The position numbers were made by a program, and so were the translations under genes. Under the pieces are notes generated by a model, which was not told the origin of the DNA, ran no database searches, and saw only the letters and a list, made by a program, of their open reading frames with translations. This document shows positions 11,104-22,092 of a stretch of DNA of 64,000 nucleotides, piece after piece. This DNA is from Aptenodytes patagonicus. Its lineage: Eukaryota; Chordata; Aves; Sphenisciformes; Spheniscidae. Each line of letters starts with the position of its first letter. The stretch's first letter is position 1. The stretch covers positions 41,010,849 through 41,074,848 of the forward strand of contig NC_134981.1 of the NCBI RefSeq assembly GCF_965638725.1, written 5' to 3'.

Positions 11104-11370
11104 TCAGCAGGCATGGGCCAGGCCCAAACACAGCATTAGAAGCTGCTGTGCTTCATTGGGGCAGGCAAGGCTCCTCTCCTTCAAATGGTGTACCAATTCA
11201 ATGGGATTGCATGCCTGTTCAGGTATAAAATCCCAGGCTAGTGGAGGTGATAATGGCCCTAGGCACCTGCCCAAATCCTCCCATATACCCTGCCACCCAG
11301 GGATTGACTGCCACGGGACATGCTCCTGTGTGGCATTCCCACTTAGTTGGTTAACCTTACAAACAATCAA
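11104..11370 (-). pseudogene. ERVL-like gag N-terminal fragment
   Basis: The minus-strand frame has the same layout as the gag start at 27300-27645: W-E-x(2)-G-R, then PPLAWDF, then ELVHHLKE, then an NEAQQL-LCLGLAHA helix. The element is therefore related to the 26300-28853 provirus. It is truncated on its 3' side at the junction with the spacer integrase. Its leader, primer site and LTR follow at higher coordinates. Confidence 0.72.
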
Positions 11371-11936
11371 TCAAAATCAGACTCACGACACACAACAGTA
11401 CAAACAGTCTGATTGCATAGGGTTATTCAAGAAACTGAGAGGCCATTACAACAAGGCTGGAAAGACCTATCCTGGAGGAGAGGAAGGAGTAGATGCCATT
11501 CTTCCCTCTCTCCACAAAGTGCCTCTCAGAGGCAAAAAGGGGAAAGGTGTAATTGCTGATTGTCTCCATGAGATGGTTCTCAGAGTACTGGGACAGCAGC
11601 AGTGCAGGGCCCAAATACCAGATTAGGCTCAAGGCCAGTGCTTTTATCATAGCTCTCCCAGGGTAAGCAAAACAAAGTGATAAACAACACAGCAAACAGC
11701 AAAAATTGAAAACAGTAATTAACAATTCCTGGAGTTTGTTTTACAGCAAGAAAGAGATCAAGCACTGGAGCAGGCAAAGGAAGACATAAGTCAGCATCCA
11801 GAGTAAATACGTCAGCATCACAACCAGCAACAGCAAATAACAGCCTATCAAGTAACAATTCAGCTAAACAGGTGTAACAGCTAGAAGTTCAATCTAGCAC
11901 ACTCCAATCAATCTATTGTTATCTCGAACCTCTCGA
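11371..11936 (-). other. ERVL-like 5' leader
   Basis: Leader sequence between the primer site and gag. It shares recognisable blocks with 27850-28217 (CCATGAGATGG, AATACCAGATTA, CTCCCAGG), supporting common descent. Confidence 0.65.
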
Positions 11937-11954
11937 GCCCCACATTGGGCACCA
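11937..11954 (-). other. Primer binding site, tRNA-Lys type
   Basis: On the minus strand it reads TGGTGCCCAATGTGGGGC, two changes from the site at 28218-28235. It lies eight bases from the LTR terminus at 11963. Confidence 0.78.
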
Positions 11955-11962
11955 AATAGGAC

Positions 11963-12255
11963 TGTGGTGGGTTTACCCCGGCTGGGGTAGGAAGAAAATT
12001 AATTCCATCACAATCAGACCCAGTACAAAGACCCAGTGGGGGAGATGGAGGACTGAAGAAGGATTGAAAGACCTCCCCTTTTGGGGTTATCTTTGGTTTG
12101 CTGGTTTTTTTTTTTTCTTCTTCCTCTTTCCTTAGCTTATGAAGCTATTTTTATCTTGACCCACAAGTTTTTCTCACCTCCAGTTTTGTCCCCCATCCTG
12201 CTGGGGGGGAGTGAGCGAATGACTGGGTGAGGGCTTACCTGCCAGCCGGGGTAAA
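11963..12255. mobile_element. Rearranged LTR with inverted ends
   Basis: The left end (TGTGGTGGGTTTACCCCGGC) reads as an antisense LTR 3' end next to the primer site. The right end (CCAGCCGGGGTAAACC), preceded by a CTTGACCCACAAG block, reads as a sense U5 end. The two ends are inverted repeats of about 16 bases. The last bases of the right end are missing at the palindrome junction. Confidence 0.6.
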
Positions 12256-12528
12256 CCTAATCAGTGATCAGAAGTTGGCGTCAATTTGCAATAAATTAAA
12301 TTAAGTAAAAATTCCCCAAACTGAGATTGTTTTGCTTGTGACAATGTGCAAAGCAGTTATAGAGGGTTCTGTCTTTTATCTACTGCATTTCTTCTAGTTA
12401 GGGCTGGAGCTTGGTGTCTGGTCTCCCACTGATAGGCCTGCTAATTGGCCTTTCTAGCTTTTTCTATTTGTTGGCCCAACTTGCCAAAGATTGCACTGGG
12501 TTCCGGAAGCACACCAGCTGGTGTTTTC

Positions 12529-14398
12529 CATATTTATTTTTCTGTTATGGAGCCAGATATATCTATATTGTCTTTGGCTAAAGTTGAATCACCAAAGTGA
12601 TCAATACCATTTATTTAGTGCTTTGAAATCTGAAAATGCAATTATAATTCTGCAAACATAGATCTGGCTTTAGAAATTACACTGCTGCCTGTGGCAGGTA
12701 AGAGGTTCTACTGGCATTTGTTTGTGTTTCACCATGGCTTAGTGGTTTCTTGGTAAGACACAAATTTTTTATATTAATACTGTGGTGGATTAAATACCAC
12801 TTTTCAATCACTGTAATGCCTTCTATGTATGTATGTATTTGGTCATCTTTCATATTACAGACCAAGCCTTATTTTTGAGCAGGGGGGGAAGATTATTAGG
12901 GAGCAACAAGGGAGCAACACTGCTTTGCAAGGGAAGGTGAACTGCAAGGGAAGGCCCATTGGCCTCACCAACAAGGGGCACAATCCCACAGCACCCAAAA
13001 AAGGAGAGCTGGGCAAGTCCAGTGACAGTGACCAGAGTCAGCCACAGTCCATTGATAGCCAGGCAAGGCCAGAGTGACAAGACAGGTCCAAGGCCAAATC
13101 CATGGGTCAGAGTCCAGATCAGTGGGGTACATGGCCAGGCACAGGCATAGCTGCAGTGTAGCTCAGACAAGGACCAAGGGCAAGGGACTGAGCTTAAATG
13201 CAACTTCCGAGCAAAGGAACAGGGCGGGGGCGGGTCAGCTCTTGCTGAGGCTTTTATGGTATCTGAATGTCTTCCTTTGCTCAGCTCTCAGATAATTGTT
13301 TTTTCAAAAGAATGCATTTGGTTGTGTGTTACTTGGAGTAAGACGTTCCCTTTTACTGACCTTCAAATTCCAGAGACATCCTGATCTTTAGTGTGCTTCA
13401 GCTCCATTGTTATTCCCCTTATGATAAACTTCAAAAAGTCTGGTTCTGCTGCATAACAAATTGATTTCACTGTCTGCAAAATGTTTACTACTACTGTAAT
13501 ATGACTTCTGATTGTTATTAAATAACTGCATTTACAGTTAATATTATTATTAAATAACTGCTAATAATTATTAAATAACTGTTAATATTATTATTAAATA
13601 ACTGCATTAACAGACTTAAACTTATAGCATTAGGAAGACCATTTCAAAAGTAATTAACTGATAGTCATTGATATCTGTGATAAGTGCATTCTTTATTCAC
13701 AGTATTTTGTCTGTAATTAGGTGTAGTAACCAATACTCGTTTGTTTAATAAACTGTATTCCGCAAAGTTGACTGCTCTGTTTAGCCAAAAGGAAACAATT
13801 TATTTGACATTTTGAAGCAGTACAGAAAAGAGCCCAGCGCTCTCTCATGTTTTTTCAAGTATGAATATCAGCATAGTTAGAAAGTTCCCATTGTCCTGTG
13901 AAACATTTTGTATAGCAAAGTAGAAATATGCACATAAAGAAATAGTTGCTGCCCTTCCCTGTTTAACTTTCAGGGCCCTGATTCAGGAAAACATTTAGGC
14001 AATTGCTTAAGTCCCTGTTCAGGAATGTACTTAAGAGAATGACTAACCACATGCTTAGTTAATTTTAACTTGATTAAGATTGAAAGCCTACATCCTAAGG
14101 GCCTTTTTGGAGTAAAGATGTTTTCCTGAATCTGCACCTGCAGTTGGTTTACGTGAATTTCAAGGCATATTTTGGCTTAAAATGTTTTATTTAGGATTTA
14201 TTTAGGATTTCAGTAGTAAGGTCTGCCCTTCAAATAATTTCATTTTCATTTCAGCCTACAATCAAATTAAACTTGCATCTAAGGATATAAATCTTGTAAG
14301 ATACTTGCTTCCCAAGTCTGATCTTTCCCTGTTAAATATGAGGCTTTAAAATTAAAAATGCTTATAGGCATCAATAAAATTAATGATGCTTATAGGCA
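12529..14398. other. Unassigned arm sequence, right copy
   Basis: Exact mirror of 6181-8050, including the CTGG-rich block (12844-13279) and the AT-rich tandem repeat (about 13507-13607). No gene seen. Confidence 0.5.
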
Positions 14399-15012
14399 TC
14401 AACGCAGGATCAGACTCCAGGAGGTGAAGAAGAGAGATGAATTCTTCCTGCCGCATCTCTGGGACATCAAGGAACATTCCCATTTCGGGGAACAGTAGAT
14501 GGTACATCCTAGTTTACACAAGAGATCTTTGCCCAACAAGTTAACAGGAGCAGTAGGGCTTAAAAGAAAAGCATGATAATCAGAAATAGGACCAATTGAA
14601 ACACTTAGGGGAGTTGTAACAGGATGTGGAATGGATTGTCCTGCAATACCCACAGCATTTACAACTTCAGAAGACAATGTAACATGTGGGAAATCAGAGG
14701 CATGGAAAGTGGAAGGAGAAGCCCCAGTATCAATGAGACAGGTTACAGTTTTTCCTGCAATAGGGCAATCCAGATACGGTCCAGAGGGGTCTAAAGAAAA
14801 GACAGGGGCGATAATGTCACAGTCCCTCAGGCCGTCCTATGGTGATGGGTGATGTGATTGTGGCCCAAAGGCATCAGTTCTGTGAGTACTAGAAGAAAAA
14901 TGTGGGCCAGTGTTGTGAAATCCTTGAGGGCTTTCTGATTTCCAGTCACCTGGCTGCTTGCAAAGATAGCATTGATTGTCAGCATGCACAGGTTGAGTAG
15001 GTTTTGAACAAC
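14399..15012 (-). pseudogene. Class I ERV protease and nucleocapsid remnant, right arm
   Basis: Mirror of 5567-6180 with the same DTGA active-site motif and the same frame limits. No difference was found between the two copies. Confidence 0.82.
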
Positions 15013-16397
15013 TTAATCACCCTCTGTGGGGGGGCAGGTGGTGGTGGTAGATACTCTCCTCCCACCTTTCCTAAAGGGAGTGTAGGCATTTTCTAATTGC
15101 TGAATTAGTAAAGCCATTAATTTAGCTTCCCTGCGTTCCTTTGCTTTCTTAGATTTGTTATAAAAATGTTGAGCAGCTGGTAATATTTCCTCTACACTTT
15201 TTCCCTCCAAGCCAATTACAGGATTTTGGATATTTTCACAAATTTTAGAATCCAAGCCTTGAACAAAAACTGAAACGAGTGCAGGTCTTGCTTGCTCCAT
15301 TGGATTTTCTATTCCTGCTTGTCTTTTAAACATCTATCCAAGTAATCTGCTAGATTTTCATCCTTGAATTGTTTGCACGCATAAACCTTAGTCCAATCTG
15401 TTTTCCTAGGACATACTTGGGAAATAGCATTCAAAATAGACTCTCTTTGCTGTTTAATATCAGTGTTTGGAACGGGCTGTGCTGGCCACTTGGCTGTGTC
15501 ATACAGCCTTATTAAAGTTTCTTGTGGCACTGCAGCTCTAAGAAGCTAATCCATATCAGCCCAGGTTGGGTTAACACAGTTAATTGTTATCTGAAGCTCC
15601 TCCTTAAATTTCTCAGGTTCTTCCTGGATGTTTGGCAGTTTTTTTAGACAAGATTGGCATCAGATCTGGATACTTCTCTCAATGGACAATTTTGTGTAGT
15701 TTTTACTGTTTCCTTGTCATTTTTCTTAACATTTTTCTTTTGTTGTCGAATGCTGGGGCCCTCAAGTTCCTTGGTATTGTAATTAGGAGGGACTGAGGGT
15801 GCAGACTCAGGGCTAGTGGTGGAGTCAATTTCCTCCTCCTGTTCATCTGGGTTATCTGGAAGATATGGGGGTGGATGAGAAAAATAACCTAAATCTATAA
15901 GGTCACCCACAATATCCGGCTGTACCGGAGCAGTAGCATGTGTGAGAGAAGGATACAAATGCTGAGGAGGTTTAGTTTGTTGATCAGCCAATTTCTCTTT
16001 CAAATTTTTAACTTCTTGTTTTAGCTTTTCCTGGGAGTCTTTTAGGCTCCGAGTTTGTGACTCGGTGCGTCGCTTAGATGCCTCATCATACCAACTAAAA
16101 TGGCATCCCACTGAGTCTGGGGTACCTTGGTTTTTTTGTTTTCTAAGGCTGCTCTTAAGTGCATTATTTTATCAAAATTGAAAGTGCCTTCTAAGGGAAA
16201 CTGTTTAGGGGGGATCATCTTGAGTATAGCAATTCCATTTTTCCAAAAACTTTTGAGTTTTAGGAGAGTAGTTTTTGTACATAAATTGGGCCGGGCTCCC
16301 CTTAAGGGGAACCTCGCTCACTTTGGACTTTCAGGTATTCAGTCTCACTCACACACAGACACAGGGTTAAGCTTCAGGGAATACCAGCCCCCGTATT
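15013..16397 (-). pseudogene. Class I ERV gag and leader (second element), right arm
   Basis: Mirror of 4182-5566. The stops and frame changes are the same, which shows that the gag decay predates the inverted duplication or that the arms have been homogenised since. Confidence 0.82.
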
Positions 16398-17022
16398 TGT
16401 TACCGTAAGTCGGCAGATGAGGAACTCCCTAAGACTCAATTTGGAGTTTTAGAAAGCAGGCATTCTTTATTGCGGCGCCGGGTGCAAGGTGGAATTTCCA
16501 CAAATCAAGCACACCTATGGCTAGATCACCGTTACATTTATACACAAGAATTACAAGGTAATACGCTCCCGGTTACAATGATTGGTTAGTGATTTACATA
16601 TAATTATAATATCGGTTGTGTCATTCTCTTCTGTTACTACACTTGTGCAGGGGAAGGGTCTTCACCTGGGCGAGGGTTGTCTTGACCTGTGGGTGTGTTT
16701 TTTAGTATTATAATGAAGGCAGTTCACTTCAGGACACCTTAAAAGTAGGTTTTGTTGCCAAGTTGGCCAGCTAAATATCTACCTTGCCAGGCTGTCAAAT
16801 AACTCATCCTATATATAATAGAACCTAGGTGCTCTGGTTATGGTCTAGAGGGTCCAGAGAATAGGGACTTCAAGCAACACAGCCTCAGATAACAAGTAAC
16901 ACAGCAACCCATACATTACGCTAACATAGAGGCTAACTTCTTGAAATCGAGATGTTCTTATAGTTGATTATTTCACAAACAAACATAGAAAGATTCAGTA
17001 AAACTTAAGATCATCTTCAACA
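16398..17022 (-). mobile_element. LTR1, right arm
   Basis: Mirror of 3557-4181, with AATAAA at 16466-16471 and TATAAAT at 16536-16542 on the minus strand. It lies between a pol/env remnant (higher coordinates) and the second gag (lower coordinates). Confidence 0.88.
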
Positions 17023-17157
17023 TTTCCCCCCTTTGAAAGTTTTGAAAATCATTTCAATACTTTCATTCTAACATTTATTTTTAAATTAGTGAGAATCATT
17101 ATATTTTAGTGGGAATCTTCGGAACTGTTTCTTGTTCATCTTGTTGTCTGGCCACTG

Positions 17158-17493
17158 CTTGGATGATCATTCAATTAAATGCAGTCTTACTGTTTATTTG
17201 CCTTTTTAAACAATAGTAAATCAAAATAATTGTTAAAAGATTATCAACAAGACTAATGCAGTGCTAATCAGTGATTTTATCCATGAACTCAAATTCCATC
17301 CTAGTCCCTTGAAGATTTTCATCTCCTCAGGATTAAGGTTTGGAATTTGAGTAGAATTACATCCCAACTTTAATAAATTTCCATGTTTTACTAATTCTCC
17401 AGCTGGTTCAAATTTCGCTAGAAAATTGGTTCCCACTAACATCCAAACCAATATCCATTCCCATTTCTGAAAACAATACACAAAATTAGACAT
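17158..17493 (-). pseudogene. Internally deleted env remnant, right arm
   Basis: Mirror of 3086-3421, an 86-codon open frame with a hydrophobic start and a membrane-anchor-like end. The polypurine tract is at 17023-17033. Confidence 0.6.
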
Positions 17494-18503
17494 ATTTTAG
17501 AGTCAATTTTGAGGTCTTATCTTCCTTATTGACAATTTTCCACGACGGTGAGGCTTTCTTCACCCTGGTGTAGTGTATCCACGCTTCTGATTCAGCTTTC
17601 TTGATGGCGGTGAAGGTAGTCAACAGTACTTGGAAAGGTCCTTTCCAACGTTCCTGAAGGGGTTCAGAAGTCCATGTTTTCACATAAACATAATCTCCTG
17701 GTTGGAAATCATGTACTGGATTCTCCAAAGACAGAGTCCTGTTCCAAACAACTACACTCCGAAACGCAGTCAAAGTTTTTCCTAGGGAAAGTAGATAGTT
17801 ATATATATCTTGTTTTCCTTTTATATGTACATTCAAATTTGGTTCTGGAGACTCATACAGTTTTCCGCATAACAACTCATATGGACTAATTAAGGTTCCA
17901 CTCTTAGGTTGAATCCAAATTCGCAAAAGAGCCAATGGGAGTGCCTGAGGCCATTTCAAATTAGTTTCCTGACTTTTTACTTGACAGGTTTTACTAATCT
18001 GTCTTTTCAATGTTTGATTCATTCTTTCTACTTTACCACTGGATTATGGCCTCCAAGGTGTATGTAAGTTCCAGGTAATTCCCAACATTTTACTAACGCC
18101 CTGCACCACTTCTGCAATAAAATGTGGACCTCTATCTGAAGATATTCCGATAGGTACTCCAAATCTCGGGATAATTTCCTGCAATAGCCACTTAATGACT
18201 TCTTTTGCTTGGTTGGTCCGACAGGGAAAGGCTTCTGGCCATCCTGTAAAAGTATCAACCCCTACCAAAATGTACCGATACCCATTTTGGCAAGGTAATT
18301 CTGAAAAATCAATTTGCCAATAATCTCCTGGTTCCATTCCCGATTTCAATATTCCCATTTGAACCTTTTTCTTTACAACTGGGTTGTTTTTCAAACATAT
18401 CTCACATTTTGCAGTTATCATTTTAGCCATTTCTAGCATTTTTACTTATATTTTTTGTTTTCTTAAAAGTGCCACCAATGCTTCTGCTCCCCAATGACAT
18501 TCC
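17486..18503 (-). pseudogene. Class I ERV integrase, right arm
   Basis: Mirror of 2076-3093 with the same TAA (18044-18046) between the second catalytic Asp and the Glu. Confidence 0.88.
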
Positions 18504-19159
18504 TTATGTTTTGTCTGTATTATTTCTCTCATTATTAGTGGTGGGACTACTACTTGGCCTTGTGATGTTATCCATCATCCTGCCAGATTCTTTTTTTGCA
18601 TCTAACAACTTACCTAATTTCTCATCTTCCTCTGAATATTTAGGTTTCTCCTTTGGTAGAGCAATGGTTTTAGTAGGGATCAATGCCATTTGTAAGGCAT
18701 CTCTTTTTGCAATTCTCCTAGCTGTCCTGTCTGCCAATTTGTTTCCTATAATTTCTTTTGTATTTCCCAATTGATGTGCTTTACAGTGCATGATTGCCAC
18801 CTTAATTGGTTTTTGGACTGTTTGTATTAATTTTAAGATTTCTTCTTTTTATTTAATACTCGTCCCCTGAGAGGATAATAATCCCCTTTCCTTCCACAGG
18901 GCTCCATAAACATGTACCACGCCAAAGGCATATTTTGAATCAGTCCAAATATTCACTTTCTTCCCCTCACTTAGCTCTAATGCCCTCGTCAAGGCTATCA
19001 ATTCTGCCTTTTGGGCTGAAGTTGTGCAGGGTAAAGAATTTGCTTCTACAACAGCATTCTCAGTAGTCACCGCATAGCCTGCATATCGGATCCCGTCCTC
19101 CACAAAACTGCTACCGTCCGTGTATAATTCCCAATCAGGATCCTCCAACAGTCTATCCT
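18504..19159 (-). pseudogene. Class I ERV RNase H, right arm
   Basis: Mirror of 1420-2075. The four catalytic acidic residues are present, and the frame is broken by the TAA at 18849-18851. Confidence 0.88.
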
Positions 19160-20578
19160 TTAAGTCTTCTCTTGACTGGAATAGACATGTTCAATGGTCA
19201 CCAAACAATCATGTTCTATTTGTCCTTCTTCCTGCACGGAGTTCAAAAAGACTGCGGGGTTAATTAAGTCAGTAGTTTTCAAAATGACATCATCCTGTTC
19301 TGTCAAAATCACTTGGTATTTCATCATTCTGCTAGGGGATAACCAATGACCCCCCTTTTGTTCTAGAACAGTGATTACCATGTGTGGCACATATACTGTT
19401 ATTGTCCTTCCCAAAGTTAATTTCCGGGCTTCTTGTATTAACATCACTGTAGCAGCGACTTCTCGGAGACATGTAGGCCAACCTTTACTTACAGTGTCCA
19501 GTTGTTTGGAGAAATACCCAACCGGTCTTTTCCAGCTTCCCATTTTCTGAGTCAGCACCCCGAGGGCAAGATGTTGCCTTTCATGAACAAATAACTGAAA
19601 ATCTTTAGTTAGATCTGGAAGTCCTAATGCTGGTGCAGTCATTAAAGCCTGTTTTAAGTTCAGGAAGGCTTTTCGCTGTTCTGGGCCCCACACAAACGGT
19701 ACAACCTTTTGGGCTTCATAAAGCGGCTTTGCTATCAGACCGTAATTCATTATCCAAAGGCGACACCATCCAGCCATTCCCAGAAATGCTCTTAATTCAT
19801 GAACATTTCTTGGTTCGAGAATACTACAAGTTGCTTCCTTACGGTCTGTTCCCAACTGTCGTTGCCCTTTCGAAACCTCAAAGCCCAGATATATTACAGT
19901 TTGGCTTGCTATCTGAGCCTTATTCCTAGAAACTTTGTACCCGTTCAGTCCAAGAAAGTTTAAAAAGTCTATTGTTACCTTGATGCAGGTCAGTCTTTCT
20001 TCTGTAGCAATCAAGATGTCATCCACGTATTGTAGAAGCAAATGTGCAGGTTTAGGTTCTGTATCACTTTGTTTCCACCGTTCCAGATTTTTCGCCAACT
20101 GATTACCAAAGATCGTTGGACTATTCTTGAATCCTTGCGGCAGTCTTGTCCATGTTAATTGTGTCTTTCGTCCTGTTTGTGGATTTTCCCACTCGAAAGC
20201 AAATAACTTTCGGCTTTCCTTCTCCAGAGGTACACAAAAGAAAGCATCCTTTAAATCAAGCACTGTAAACCACTGATGAACCTCTCTTAATGCTGTTAAA
20301 AGTGTATATGGATTTGCAACTGCAGGATATATGTCTTTAACTATTTGATTTATAGCCCTTAAATCCTGAACTAATCTCTATTCACCTGAAGGTTTTCTCA
20401 CTGGTAAAATTGGGATATTATATTCTAACTCACATTCTTCAAGAATTCCAAACTTTAAAAATTTATCAATCAATTTCTTGATTCTTTGTCTAACCTCTGG
20501 GTTAATTAGATATTGCTTGATTCTCACTGGTTTTACCTGTTCTTTTAATTCTATTTTTACAGGTTGTGCTTTTTTGAG
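19160..20578 (-). pseudogene. Class I ERV reverse transcriptase, right arm
   Basis: Mirror of 1-1419, with the same in-frame TAG (20378-20380). Unlike the left copy, its upstream part can be seen: the pol frame region continues into protease at 20579-20945. This identifies the element as a gag-pro-pol provirus of the gammaretrovirus-like class. Confidence 0.9.
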
Positions 20579-20945
20579 TTACCATCAATATTTCCCCTGT
20601 CTTTGATTCTGGTATTTTTAAAAGAATTTCTCCTTTTTCAAACACTATTTGCGCATTTAATTTGGACAATAGATCTCGCCCTAACAAGGGTATCGGACAG
20701 TCTGGCACATACAAAAATTTGTGTGTAATTACCTTATTTCCAAATTTCAAATCTAGGGGTTGAAGGAATGGCCTGTTTTCCTGCTTCCCAGTCGCTCCAA
20801 TTATATTAGCCATTTTATTTCCCAATTTCCCTTTGCAAGTGTTCAAAACAGAATATGTTGCACCCGTATCTACTAAAAATTCAACTTTATCATCTCCCAG
20901 CTTAATTATAACCAGAGGCTCAGCTGGGTTCCCCTCCGGTCCTCT
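20502..20945 (-). pseudogene. Class I ERV protease (first element)
   Basis: A retropepsin-like protease with the active site in EFLVDTGATYS (about 20865-20890) and the C-terminal PIPLLGRDLL motif (about 20668-20697). It follows directly after a UGA at the gag/pol border in the same frame. The open frame reaches 20502, where a stop separates it from RT. It is a different protease from the one at 14399-15012, so two class I lineages are present. Confidence 0.85.
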
Positions 20946-20948
20946 TCA
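20946..20948 (-). other. UGA at gag/pol junction (candidate readthrough stop)
   Basis: On the minus strand the nucleocapsid frame ends in a Leu-Asp-Asp-stop context and the protease frame carries on in the same phase, with purine-rich AGAGGACCGG directly after the stop. Gammaretroviruses are known to make Gag-Pol by readthrough of a stop at this point, usually UAG; here it is UGA. Confidence 0.6.
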
Positions 20949-21204
20949 GTCGTCTAAGGTCATCATCCTTGCTGCTTCCCGCCGACCTGTCCTCAATTGA
21001 GGACAGTTTCTTTTCCAATGTCCTTTTTCCCTGCAATATGCACATTGATTTATCCCTAGAGGTGCATTAGGTTCTCGATTACCAAAGTTTCTAAAACCTC
21101 CTCTTCCTCTGGCCCGTCCTCTTCCTAGTACTGCATTGCCTGTTAAAAGAGCTATTAATTTGCTCTCCCTACCTTTATCTTTCTTTTCTTTGTTCTTCTT
21201 TCTC
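20949..21204 (-). pseudogene. Class I ERV gag: nucleocapsid
   Basis: A basic RGRGRARGRGG-type stretch is followed by one complete CCHC zinc knuckle (CAYCREKGHWKRNC, about 21008-21049), which binds viral RNA. It is out of frame with the capsid segment because of a frame change near 21205-21215. A single zinc knuckle fits the gammaretrovirus class. Confidence 0.82.
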
Positions 21205-21774
21205 TCAATTGTTATAGACTTTCCATGCTACTTTGAGCATTTTATTTAAATTTCTGGAATCCTCTCCCTCTAACTTTTGGAGTTTCCTTTTTATATCGGG
21301 TGCTGGTTGTCCCATAAAGTTCAAAGCCAATTGTTGTTGTTCTGCCTCTGTTTCCAATTTTAAATCAGTATATTTTCTAGCAGTCTCCTTTAATTTTTCT
21401 AGGAACACAGAGGGAGATTCATTTTTGTCTTGTTTTACCTCGTATAATTTAGACCAATTCAGAGCTCTTGGCATTGCATGCTTTACTCCATACAGCATAA
21501 CCACCACTTCTTCTATCTCCTCCCCCATTCCACTACTATCCGGTTCTGTTTCAACACTTCTTTCCCTTATACGTGAGGGAGGGAAATTCCGTCCCTCCTG
21601 CGGGGTTGCTACTTCTAGTTCTAACTCCATTTCATCCTCTTTTGGTACTGTACACCTAATGCACCTCTTTCCAATATCACAAGCCGAACAACTCTTTGTT
21701 TTCTTATTCTCCGAAGTTAACGCCATTACCAAAGTATCTCGACTAATTAACTTACATTCATTCTGCCAATCCAC
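21205..21774 (-). pseudogene. Class I ERV gag: linker and capsid C-terminal region
   Basis: A 189-codon open frame. The N-terminal part holds a Cys-rich linker (CSACDIGKRCIRC) and an acidic stretch. The C-terminal half carries the capsid region with the ESPSVFLEKLKETARKYTD and LNFMGQPAPDIKRKLQKLEG blocks typical of class I capsids. The frame ends at a TGA after which nucleocapsid follows in another phase. The N-terminal half of the capsid seems shortened: only about 60 codons separate the linker from these blocks. Confidence 0.82.
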
Positions 21775-21819
21775 TCACTGTTTCAAATAAAAGAACAAAT
21801 CTACATATGGTACTTCATT

Positions 21820-22092
21820 CTATTTGCCTTCTCTCCTATAGAACAACATTAACTGCAAAACAGTATTATAACTCAAAGTTCCGTTCTTTGGCCATTTTTC
21901 CTGATCCTCCAAAACATACAAAGGCCACCAATGGTTACAATATTCAGTCATCTGGGTTTTGCGCAAATCATCATGTAAATCACCCCAATGCGCTAACAAA
22001 CACCCCAACGGCGAGGTTTTTGGTATCTTTTCATCCGTTGCTAAATTCCCAACACTTTTACTCTTAAACAGTTTTACAAATCCTGATGCCAT
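21820..22092 (-). pseudogene. Class I ERV gag: matrix domain
   Basis: A 90-codon frame starting with ATG at 22090-22092, with the matrix-like motif PKTSPLGCLLAHWGDL and several Trp residues. No N-terminal Gly follows the Met (the second residue is Ala), so a myristoylation signal is not evident. The frame ends before the linker at 21774. It is probably the true gag start because it directly follows the long leader. Confidence 0.7.

Larger units (their letters stand above)
8324..12255. other. Palindrome spacer
   Basis: This is the 3932-bp single-copy spacer between the arms. It contains the rest of an antisense LTR, a broken class I pol on the plus strand, and a minus-strand ERVL-like fragment made of gag, leader, primer site and LTR. 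Nothing host-like was recognised. Confidence 0.9.
12256..20578. repeat. Right arm of giant inverted repeat
   Basis: This is the reverse complement of 1-8323, carrying the same retroviral remnants on the minus strand. Its inner edge abuts an LTR that lacks its last few bases (12255). At its outer edge the provirus continues naturally into protease and gag (20579-22092), so that boundary is set by the window start and not by a visible junction. Confidence 0.95.

Noticed and set aside
21233..21790. 185-codon plus-strand open frame rich in Ser
   Set aside because: Exact antisense shadow of the gag capsid frame.
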